Assembly: GCA_030425715.1 (NCBI GenBank)
Contig: JAUIAA010000014.1
Location: forward strand, 1-15,874
From: Bacteroidia bacterium
Lineage (GTDB): Bacteria; Bacteroidota; Bacteroidia; Flavobacteriales; Flavobacteriaceae
Length of the DNA stretch: 15,874 nucleotides
Reading direction: 5' to 3'
Within the stretch, counting starts at the first letter, position 1, and every line of letters starts with the position of its first letter. Below, in pieces: positions 1 through 5,199 of this stretch. The position numbers were made by a program, and so were the translations under genes. The notes under the pieces are model-generated. The model worked only from the letters and a program-made list of their open reading frames with translations. It did no database searches and was not told the origin of the DNA.

Positions 1-71
1 AACCATACTCCTATCCAAAAGAGGAGGTGTACCAGTACAAATTTTGATTTGTTTAACTGTATTAAATTCAT
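1..71 (-). CDS. Partial N-terminus of a membrane protein, possibly a two-component sensor histidine kinase
   Basis: Reading the minus strand from an ATG at 71 gives 23 codons without a stop to the window edge. It begins MNLIQLNKSK, then a hydrophobic stretch FVLVHLLFWIGVW. An in-frame stop (TAA) lies seven codons upstream, so this ATG is a reasonable start. A short polar head followed by an HLLFW-type helix resembles the start of LytS/YehU-type sensor histidine kinases of Bacteroidetes. That assignment is inference from pattern and rests on very few residues. The following 212 nt (72-283) separate it from a divergent gene. I see no clear TAnnTTTG promoter in that gap and nothing else I can name. 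Confidence 0.4.
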   Translation of the reverse strand, partial: MNLIQLNKSKFVLVHLLFWIGVW

Positions 72-283
72 GGTTGCAAGTTGCACAATTTAGACAAAAA
101 CATTTTTTTAATAAGATGAAATACCATTTTTGTAGGTGTTTTTACCACTTCAATAGCTTAATTTACGTTTTACTAGTTAAAATAGTTAAATCACTTAACA
201 AATCACCCAATCATCGCAATTTAGGCTTTTTAGATTGTTATTTTTATACTTTCGAACCATGTTAAACTTAAAACCAGCATATT

Positions 284-640
284 ATGTTTTTTAGATTATT
301 AAACGATGGAGGCCCAGCTTTTATGTACCCATTATTGGTCCTATTAATTTTAGTATTGGTACTAATTGTAAAAGGCTTTCTCCAAAAAGGGAGTGTTAAA
401 AAAACAATTAGTCTTATAAGTTCTATTACCCTTTTCGCTTTGGTTTGGGGATTTTTAGGCCATATTATTGGCATGATAGGAGCTTTTGATGCTATTGAGT
501 CAAGTGGCGCGGTAACCCAACCCATTTTTGCAGCGGGAGTTAAAATTAGTCTTTTAACCGCAACTTTCGGATCGGTGGTTTTCTTAATTGGAAGACTTGG
601 TATTATTGCACTTACGTGGATGCAAAAGGATGGTTTATAA
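284..640 (+). CDS. Small MotA/TolQ/ExbB-like membrane protein
   Basis: 118 residues with about three hydrophobic segments (roughly 14-32, 43-66 and 82-110). The N-terminus NDGGPAFMYPLLVLLILVLV is typical of the first helix of ExbB/TolQ/MotA proton-channel proteins. The later GFLGHIIGMIGAFDAI and the following AAGVKISLLTATFGSVVFLI match the family's Gly-rich helices (compare GLLGTVxGMIxAF and ALxTTxxGLxVAI). It is much shorter than true ExbB (about 200-240 residues) and lacks the large cytoplasmic loop. No ExbD or TonB partner is adjacent, so a real ion-channel role is uncertain. A near-consensus -7 (TACTTTCG, 247-254) lies upstream. The overlapping minus-strand reading frame (268-645) is a shadow. 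Confidence 0.7.
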   Translation: MFFRLLNDGGPAFMYPLLVLLILVLVLIVKGFLQKGSVKKTISLISSITLFALVWGFLGHIIGMIGAFDAIESSGAVTQPIFAAGVKISLLTATFGSVVFLIGRLGIIALTWMQKDGL

Positions 641-687
641 TACATAACAGATAATCAAATATTTATGTAGTATTTAAAAAAGCTAGG

Positions 688-713
688 TATTCTTTTCTAG
701 AGGGAAAAGAATA
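688..713. repeat. Perfect 10-bp inverted repeat over a promoter (candidate operator)
   Basis: The arms TATTCTTTTC (688-697) and GAAAAGAATA (704-713) are exact reverse complements around a 6-nt centre. The last two bases of the right arm are the TA of the -7 element TATCTTTG (712-719). The repeat therefore occupies the promoter spacer rather than the transcript. No T-run follows, which argues against a terminator for the upstream gene. An operator for an unknown repressor is the best reading; this is inference. Confidence 0.5.
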
Positions 714-719
714 TCTTTG
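712..719 (+). promoter_or_regulatory. Bacteroidetes -7 promoter element (TATCTTTG)
   Basis: An exact TAnnTTTG match 14 nt before the TTG start at 734. No clear TTTG lies at -33. It would give a very short leader. Confidence 0.55.
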
Positions 720-733
720 CATAAAAAGAAATT

Positions 734-970
734 TTGCAAAGAAAAATAAAACTTATTTGGGATTTTAGAGGTTTAGAATCTATTAAAATAGCAGAGCACC
801 ACTGTGTACATTTAAAAGAATTTGCCGATAAAGAAAACTTAACTTTTTACGATGTAGCAGCTACCGAAATAAATGAGTATTACAGTATTGCCTATATCAC
901 CGTTGCGGAAAAAGACATGCTTATTTACAGAGATGCCTTAAAGCCACATCGAGGGGAAGTTGCCTCTTAA
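734..970 (+). CDS. Conserved hypothetical protein, 78 aa
   Basis: A small, soluble, mixed-charge protein beginning MQRKIKLIWDFRG and ending RDALKPHRGEVAS. I recognise the type (short flavobacterial proteins with IKLIWDFRG and AEHHxxHLKEF) but know no function. An in-frame stop at 722-724 and the absence of any ATG near the start leave TTG at 734 as the best start. ATT at 731 and ATA at 746 are the alternatives. It has a perfect -7 element 14 nt upstream, inside an inverted repeat, so it is probably a separately regulated single gene. There are no signal peptide, membrane segments or Cys motifs. It is convergent with the TPR gene, with only 4 nt between the two stops. Confidence 0.7.
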   Translation: MQRKIKLIWDFRGLESIKIAEHHCVHLKEFADKENLTFYDVAATEINEYYSIAYITVAEKDMLIYRDALKPHRGEVAS

Positions 971-974
971 CTTA

Positions 975-1475
975 TTATCTACAAGTATATTTTATAATTT
1001 CTTTAGCCTCAGAAACCCCTAAATCGGCAGCTTTGGCCAAATCTAGACAGGCACTTTGAAAATCGGAAAGGCGTAATTTTACTAGTGCTCGGTTAAACCA
1101 AGCATATTTTAAATCGGGTTCTATTTCAAGAGCCTTAGAAAAATCAGAAATTGCTTTTTTATACGCTCCTTTTTCTTTAAAAATTAATCCTCTATTATAA
1201 AGGGCAGCAGCGTTGGTTTTATTAATTTTTAAAGCCTGATCAAAATTAGAAATTGCTTGGGCATCATCCTGTAAAAGGTAATAACATACCCCTCGTTTTA
1301 AGTAAGCATCATCAAAGGTTTTGTTTTTGCTAATAACAGAAGAGAACACGGCAATAGCATCATTATACTTTTCTTTTTCCATTAATTTTAACCCATGAAT
1401 GTAATCCGCTTGGTAATTTTGTGCAGCAAGTAGTGTGCAACTACAACAAAAAAGCAATAGTGTAAAACGTTTCAT
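975..1475 (-). CDS. Exported tetratricopeptide-repeat (TPR) protein
   Basis: 166 residues. I chose the ATG at 1475 because it gives a clean signal peptide (MKRFTLLLFCCSCTLLAAQ, probable cleavage after Ala18). An in-frame ATG at 1517 would add 14 residues in front of it. Four TPR-like helical hairpins follow at about 22-55, 56-89, 90-123 and 124-157, with the usual pattern of small residues and Asp/Pro turns (ALYNRGLIFKEKGAYKKAI, AWFNRALVKLRLSDFQSAC). TPR proteins are protein-interaction scaffolds; the partner is unknown. It probably acts in the periplasm or at the outer membrane. The nearest promoter-like element on its strand is a one-mismatch TACTTTAG around 1500. It is divergent from arsR and convergent with the small hypothetical gene. 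Confidence 0.85.
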   Translation of the reverse strand: MKRFTLLLFCCSCTLLAAQNYQADYIHGLKLMEKEKYNDAIAVFSSVISKNKTFDDAYLKRGVCYYLLQDDAQAISNFDQALKINKTNAAALYNRGLIFKEKGAYKKAISDFSKALEIEPDLKYAWFNRALVKLRLSDFQSACLDLAKAADLGVSEAKEIIKYTCR

Positions 1476-1508
1476 AAAATAGAATTTTAACTCTAAAGTA
1501 TAAAAATA

Positions 1509-1539
1509 TTTGCACATAATTATATGAATCGTACATTTG
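1509..1539 (+). promoter_or_regulatory. arsR promoter with candidate internal operator
   Basis: TTTG (1509-1512), 19 nt spacer, TACATTTG (1532-1539): a full match to the Bacteroidetes sigma consensus. The spacer holds CATA-N4-TATG (1515-1526), a short inverted repeat well placed for ArsR autorepression. The promoter call is firm; the operator is only a suggestion. Confidence 0.75.
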
Positions 1540-1556
1540 CGATAAACATTCTTAAT

Positions 1557-1889
1557 ATGAAAAGATCACCATCTATTTTTTCTTATTCCAAAGAAACAGA
1601 ACAACTCGCGAGATTTGCCAAAGCACTAGGGCATCCGGCAAGAATTATCATATTAAAACATTTGAGTAACCATGGTTGTTGTTATACAGGCGATTTATTA
1701 GATGTATTACCCTTGGCACAATCTACAATATCGCAACATTTAAAAGAATTGAAAGACGCAGGTTTGATTGAAGGAGAAGTTTTGCCTCCAAAAATAAGGT
1801 ATTGCATAAATCAAGAAAATTGGAAGATTGCATCTCAGTTATTCCAAAAATTATTTAAAGAAGACTTCAAGGCCATAAAATGTTGTTAA
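1557..1889 (+). CDS. arsR: ArsR-family metalloregulator
   Basis: 110 residues from ATG 1557. The upstream ATG at 1524 is rejected because the promoter (-7 at 1532-1539) would lie inside the coding sequence. It is a winged-helix ArsR/SmtB repressor: ALGHPARIIILKHL at about 23-36, then a recognition helix region LAQSTISQHLKELKDAGLIEG at about 53-73. Candidate arsenite-binding cysteines are C41-C42 (GCCYTGDL, where the classical family has ELCVCDL), C83 and the terminal C109-C110. The Cys-Cys pairs suit As(III) sensing; this is inference. It is followed after 1 nt by the acetyltransferase gene and then by broken efflux and reductase genes, so it now controls a crippled operon. By family it should derepress on As(III) binding. 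Confidence 0.88.
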   Translation: MKRSPSIFSYSKETEQLARFAKALGHPARIIILKHLSNHGCCYTGDLLDVLPLAQSTISQHLKELKDAGLIEGEVLPPKIRYCINQENWKIASQLFQKLFKEDFKAIKCC

Positions 1890-1890
1890 G

Positions 1891-2394
1891 ATGAAAAGGG
1901 AACCAAATATTGTTGCAATGACACCTGAAGATTGGGATGCAGTTGCTCGCATATATAAAGAAGGAATTGCTACCAATATGGCAACTTTTGAAAAGGAAAT
2001 CCCAAGTTGGGAAACCTGGAACCAAAGTCATTTAAAAACGGGAAGAATTGTTGCAAAAATGAAGAATGAAATTGCTGGTTGGGCAGCATTATCTGCGGTG
2101 TCCTCTAGATGTGTTTATGGAGGTGTGGCAGAGGTTAGTGTTTATGTTTCAGCCAATTATCGTGGAAAAAATATTGGGTTTTTATTACTAGAAAAACTCA
2201 TCCACGAAAGTGAGAAAAATGGCATTTGGACCTTACAATCGGGTATTTTTCCCGAAAATATTCCAAGCATAAAAATTCACCAAAAAGTAGGGTTTAGACA
2301 AATTGGCTACCGCGAAAAAATTGGACAATTGGATGGTGTTTGGAAAGACAATTTATTATTTGAAAGAAGAAGCAAAAAAGTAGGAATGAATTAA
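1891..2394 (+). CDS. arsN1: GNAT N-acetyltransferase, ArsN1/phosphinothricin-acetyltransferase-like
   Basis: 167 residues of the GNAT fold. Near the N-terminus, IYKEGIATNMATFEKEIP is the substrate-side signature of the PAT/ArsN1 group. In the middle, AEVSVYVSANYRGKNIGFLL contains the acetyl-CoA pyrophosphate loop (R91-G-K-N-I-G96). Towards the end, ENIPSIKIHQKVGFRQIGY matches the conserved NxxSIxLHxxxGF segment. Characterised ArsN1 enzymes acetylate the arsenic antibiotic arsinothricin, and PAT acetylates phosphinothricin; the substrate here is inferred from family and ars context. It starts 1 nt after arsR and is co-transcribed with it. Its stop overlaps the presumed old start region of the acr3 remnant. 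The reading frame is intact, unlike the genes after it. Confidence 0.82.
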   Translation: MKREPNIVAMTPEDWDAVARIYKEGIATNMATFEKEIPSWETWNQSHLKTGRIVAKMKNEIAGWAALSAVSSRCVYGGVAEVSVYVSANYRGKNIGFLLLEKLIHESEKNGIWTLQSGIFPENIPSIKIHQKVGFRQIGYREKIGQLDGVWKDNLLFERRSKKVGMN

Positions 2395-2722
2395 AACTTC
2401 TAGACCGGTATTTAACCTTATGGATATTCTAGGTGATGATACTTGGGGTAGAAATTAGCAATATATTTCCCATAAATTTTCTATGGGAAGTACCAATATT
2501 CCTTTGGCTTTAGGTTTGATATTGATGATGTATCCACCATTAGCAAAAGCAGATTACAGTTTAATTTCCACAATTTTTAAGGATGTGAAATTGATGCAAC
2601 GCTCCCTATTTTTAAATTGGATAGTTGGACCAATTTTAATGTTCTTTTTAGCCATTATTTTTTTAAAAGATTATCTAGGTTATATGTATGAACTTATTTT
2701 AATTGGTTTGGCAAGATGTATT
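2386..2722 (+). pseudogene. ACR3-type arsenite efflux permease, 5' remnant (broken)
   Basis: Residues from 2400 on read LDRYLTLWIF, the conserved start of flavobacterial ACR3 permeases, then a TAG stop (2430-2432). The same frame continues as VMILGVEISNIFP. The match then moves to another frame by about 2471 (HKFSMGSTNIPLALGLILMM), so an indel lies near 2466-2474. The second frame continues through YPPLAKADYS and LFLNWIVGPILMFFLAIIFL to LARCI, the motif holding the transport-essential Cys of ACR3. After that the match stops abruptly and ArsC sequence begins. Only about 110 of the usual ~345 residues (four of ten helices) remain. With a nonsense codon, a frameshift and a deletion it cannot make a pump. 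Confidence 0.85.
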
Positions 2723-2731
2723 GGCAGAGCT

Positions 2732-2891
2732 ATCGTTTGCGGTGGAGCAAAGGAAAGTTGCCCTAACTTTACAGGAGCGGTAAAAAACAAAATCCATATT
2801 GGTTTTGAAGATCCTGCCGATGCAACAGGAAATGAAGAGGAGATGCTTTTTAACTTTTTATAACGAAAAATTAAAAAGACAGCTAAAATAA
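2732..2891 (+). pseudogene. Thioredoxin-type arsenate reductase (arsC), 3' remnant (broken)
   Basis: In frame with the ACR3 piece, IVCGGAKESCPNFTGAVK and then NKIHIGFEDPADATG match the C-terminal half of LMW-phosphatase-fold arsenate reductases. The pair of cysteines in VCGGAKESC (codons 2738 and 2759) corresponds to the Cys82/Cys89 relay of S. aureus ArsC. The N-terminal P-loop with the nucleophilic Cys is absent. After NEEEML the current frame stops at 2861-2863, but the frame ending at 2889-2891 reads FYNEKLKRQLK, a typical ArsC C-terminus. A short deletion or frameshift (about 2846-2856) has therefore removed the expected VRDEIK-type helix. The fused 126-codon frame 2483-2863 is a chance chimera of both remnants. 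Confidence 0.82.
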
Positions 2892-2947
2892 ACCGCAATA
2901 ACTCCTGTTTTTTTTCTATTTTGTAAACCTAATTTAAACCAAATATT

Positions 2948-3334
2948 ATGAAAGCCAAATGGAACTTAGTTTTAATAACCTTAATTTTTATTGCAACTAG
3001 CTGTGGTAGTACTAAAAAAGCCGCAAAAGTAAAAGTAGATCCAGTTTTAGGAGATTGGGTAATTGTAATTGCAGATACCCCTCAAGGAGATATGGAGAGC
3101 ACCTTAACCATGTCAAAAAATACAGATGGAGTATATACTGGGGTTATTGCTTCTGATATAGGTTCTATGAATTTAGAAAATGTAAAAGTGGTTGCATCTG
3201 CATTAACTTCTACCTTTGAATATCAAGGAATGGAATTTGAATTTAATGGAAATTTTACAGAAAATGAATTTAAAGGAGAAACCGTAGGTATGGGAAGTTC
3301 TTTTCCTACAACTGGAACCAAAGCTGCCGAATAA
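2948..3334 (+). CDS. Small Cys-anchored lipoprotein, paralog 1
   Basis: 128 residues. The N-terminus MKAKWNLVLITLIFIATSC is a type II signal peptide with the lipid-anchored cysteine at 19 (SCGST follows, common in this family). A short Lys-rich linker leads into a compact domain starting VDPVLGDWVIVIADTPQGD and ending GMGSSFPTTGTK, with alternating polar and hydrophobic residues that suggest a small beta barrel or sandwich. I recognise similar LGDW...TPQGD...GMG domains in Bacteroidetes proteins but know no assigned function. The next gene but one (3524-3907) is a clear paralog. A poorly matched -7 (TATTTTG, about 2918) lies in the 56-nt gap after the ars remnant, and a hairpin terminator follows. 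Confidence 0.82.
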   Translation: MKAKWNLVLITLIFIATSCGSTKKAAKVKVDPVLGDWVIVIADTPQGDMESTLTMSKNTDGVYTGVIASDIGSMNLENVKVVASALTSTFEYQGMEFEFNGNFTENEFKGETVGMGSSFPTTGTKAAE

Positions 3335-3352
3335 CTTATTCTAGACAAAAGC

Positions 3353-3384
3353 AAAAAGGTATATTTTAAAATATGCCTTTTTTT
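3353..3384 (+). terminator. Rho-independent terminator after lipoprotein 1
   Basis: The arm AAAAAGGTATATTTT pairs with AAAATATGCCTTTTT (one G-T wobble), with a run of seven T on the 3' side. It starts 19 nt after the stop codon. Its T-run directly abuts the -33 box of the next promoter. Confidence 0.75.
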
Positions 3385-3412
3385 GTTTATAGTTATACCC
3401 TGTATATCTTTG
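3382..3412 (+). promoter_or_regulatory. Perfect promoter far upstream of lipoprotein 2
   Basis: TTTG (3382-3385), 19 nt, TATCTTTG (3405-3412) is a full match to the Bacteroidetes consensus. The lipoprotein start is 111 nt further on, whereas a 24-codon ORF starts 8 nt downstream. Its real target is unclear. Confidence 0.7.
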
Positions 3413-3420
3413 AAGCCTTG

Positions 3421-3495
3421 ATGAATTCCATAAGAAAAGACAGGAGAAATATAAGATACTCATTCACTTATAAAAAGGGACAATTTTTTTATTAA
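3421..3495 (+). CDS. Possible 24-aa small ORF
   Basis: An ATG 8 nt after a perfect -7 element opens a 24-codon frame (MNSIRKDRRNIRYSFTYKKG and four more residues) ending at TAA 3493-3495. It is strongly basic (about 7 Arg/Lys in 24). The placement is what a short-leader gene would have, but the length is within chance. It may instead be a small RNA, a leader peptide for lipoprotein 2, or the head of a lost gene. Confidence 0.25.
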   Translation: MNSIRKDRRNIRYSFTYKKGQFFY

Positions 3496-3523
3496 CTTGT
3501 AATCCTAATTCAAATGATTCATT

Positions 3524-3907
3524 ATGAAAGCTAAACTTAATATAGTTTTAATAACTTTTATTTTTATTGCAGCTAGTTGTGGTAGTACTAAAAACACTAC
3601 AATTGTTGATCCAATTTTAGGAGATTGGAATATAATGACGGAAAATACGCCTCAAGGAGATATCGAGAGTGTTCTTACTATTACCAAAAATACGGGTGGA
3701 GTTTATGTAGGTTCACTAAATATAGATGCAGATGTAATTCCTTTACAAAATCTAATGATAGCTAATGGGTTGTTAACTTCTACTTTTGTGTACCAAGAAA
3801 TAGGTTTTGAATTAAAAGGAGCTTTTCTTGCAAATACCTTTACTGGTGAAGTAAAGGGTATGGGCAGTGTCTTTCCTGCAAAGGGTACGAAAGCGGAAAA
3901 TGAGTAA
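3524..3907 (+). CDS. Small Cys-anchored lipoprotein, paralog 2
   Basis: 127 residues, co-linear with the 2948-3334 protein apart from a few residues lost in the linker after Cys19. Shared blocks are MKAK, SCGSTK, VDP(V/I)LGDW, NTPQGD or DTPQGD, KNT-GVY, LTSTF-YQ and GMGS-FP--GTKA. By eye roughly half the positions are identical, so the duplication is not very recent. The lipobox is FIAASC with the lipid-anchored cysteine at 19. The DNA just before the ATG (TGTAATCCTAATTCAAATG) resembles that before paralog 1 (TGTAAACCTAATTTAAACC), so the duplication included the translation-start region. Function unknown; by signal it is a membrane-anchored periplasmic or surface protein. Confidence 0.82.
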   Translation: MKAKLNIVLITFIFIAASCGSTKNTTIVDPILGDWNIMTENTPQGDIESVLTITKNTGGVYVGSLNIDADVIPLQNLMIANGLLTSTFVYQEIGFELKGAFLANTFTGEVKGMGSVFPAKGTKAENE

Positions 3908-3984
3908 GTCTAAATTTAGTAATAACGTAAAATATTAGTTGTCAAACGGATAAAAAAAGCATTAGACTAGTTTTTTAAAGTTGA

Positions 3985-5199
3985 TTAATTTTCTGCAATG
4001 GCTTTTCCAGCGATATAGGCTCCAGTCCAAGCATTTTGAAAATTAAAACCGCCTGTAACCGCATCAATATTTAGTACTTCACCAGCAAAAAACAGGTTTT
4101 TATGCAGTTTACTTTCAAACCGTTTAAAGTGAATCTCTTTTAAATCTACACCGCCAGCGGTAACAAATTCTTCTTTAAAGGTGGTTTTTCCATTGGCCTC
4201 AAAAATGCTGTGGGTAAGCTGATTGGCTAAATTTTCTACTTGCTTTTTAGATACATCTGCCCATCTTTGTTGGAGCTGGATATTTGCTGCTACAATCAAT
4301 TTTAACCATAATCTTTTCGGAATATCTTCAAATGGCGATTTGGTTTCTACTGTTTTTTTCGCTTGCGCGGATTTTAATTGCTGTAATTTATCGAATACCT
4401 TTTGAAAAGATTGTCCTAACCAATTTACACTTACTTGGTACTCATAATTTTTTTCTGCCAAATAAATCGCAGCAAAAGCAGATAGCTTCAATACTGCAGG
4501 GCCACTTAAACCCCAATGAGTAATGAGTAAAGGCCCAGTGTTTTCAAAATTCGTGTTTACCAATTTTACCTTTGCATTTGGTACAGATATGCCAGGGATA
4601 TTATCAAGTCTTTCATCCTTTATTTTAAATGTAAAAAGGGAAGGAACAGGGGGGATAATTTGATGCCCTAAAGTGCTTAGCAATTCCCAAAATTTAGGAC
4701 TACTACCTGTGGTTATTAACAATTTATCAGCAAAATAACTTTTGTCGTTACAAATAACCTCATACTGATTTTCATTTTTAATAATTTGATTAACATGGGC
4801 TTGTAAAATGAGATGCACTCCAGCATTTTCTGCACTTTGTTGCAAACAATCTACAATGGTTTGCGAATTATTACTCACTGGAAAAATGCGATTGTCGGCT
4901 TCTATTTTTAACGAAACACCTCTGTTTTCAAACCATTCCATGGTATCACCAGTCATGAATTGATGAAACGGACCTAGTAACTCTCTTTTTCCTCGTGGGT
5001 AATTTTCTACCAATTCTTGAGGTATAAAGCAAGCATGGGTAACATTACATCTACCACCACCAGAAACTTTTACTTTTTGCAATACCTTTTTACTTTTTTC
5101 TAAAATAGTGACTTCCAAATCAGGGTTAGATTCAGCTATGGTAATGGCAGCAAAAAAACCAGCAGCACCACCTCCAATAATAACTACTTGTTGCTTCAT
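3985..5199 (-). CDS. NAD(P)/FAD-dependent oxidoreductase, BaiN/HI0933 (YhiN) family
   Basis: 404 residues, the usual family length. The N-terminal Rossmann fold carries the FAD-binding glycines G9-G-G-A-A-G14 followed by an acidic residue at the end of strand 2 (TILEK). The family hallmark SGGGRCNVTHA is at about 46-56, and NRIFPVSNNSQTIVDCL forms the next conserved block. The C-terminal flavin-contact segment FAGEVLNIDAVTGGFNFQ and AWTGAYIAGKAIA closes the protein. Members are widespread flavoproteins; BaiN has been implicated in bile-acid dehydroxylation but most have no proven substrate, and none should be assumed here. Its ATG overlaps the stop of the GHMP kinase gene by 4 nt, indicating translational coupling. 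It is the last gene of the run. Confidence 0.9.
   Translation of the reverse strand: MKQQVVIIGGGAAGFFAAITIAESNPDLEVTILEKSKKVLQKVKVSGGGRCNVTHACFIPQELVENYPRGKRELLGPFHQFMTGDTMEWFENRGVSLKIEADNRIFPVSNNSQTIVDCLQQSAENAGVHLILQAHVNQIIKNENQYEVICNDKSYFADKLLITTGSSPKFWELLSTLGHQIIPPVPSLFTFKIKDERLDNIPGISVPNAKVKLVNTNFENTGPLLITHWGLSGPAVLKLSAFAAIYLAEKNYEYQVSVNWLGQSFQKVFDKLQQLKSAQAKKTVETKSPFEDIPKRLWLKLIVAANIQLQQRWADVSKKQVENLANQLTHSIFEANGKTTFKEEFVTAGGVDLKEIHFKRFESKLHKNLFFAGEVLNIDAVTGGFNFQNAWTGAYIAGKAIAEN

Noticed and set aside
3..47. Possible C-terminal tail of a plus-strand gene (PYSYPKEEVYQYKF then TGA)
   Set aside because: It looks protein-like but is only 14 codons and matches no family I know. The opposite strand gives an ATG-started frame with a recognisable membrane-protein start, so I preferred that.
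44..265. 73-codon open frame on the plus strand
   Set aside because: Low-complexity composition rich in Phe, Tyr, Cys and Asn, no motif, and overlap with a better minus-strand start at 71. The frame is also open upstream to the window edge by chance.
268..645. 125-codon minus-strand frame over the ExbB-like gene
   Set aside because: Antisense shadow: the plus strand has clear family motifs, while this frame has none.
2483..2863. A novel 126-aa membrane protein
   Set aside because: It is the ACR3/ArsC deletion chimera; each half aligns to a known family and both halves carry further lesions outside this frame.
3953..3979. Terminator hairpin after lipoprotein 2 (A-run, short centre, T-run)
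   Set aside because: Only six A-T pairs form, with a mismatch next to them and no G-C pair, so it is too weak to call.
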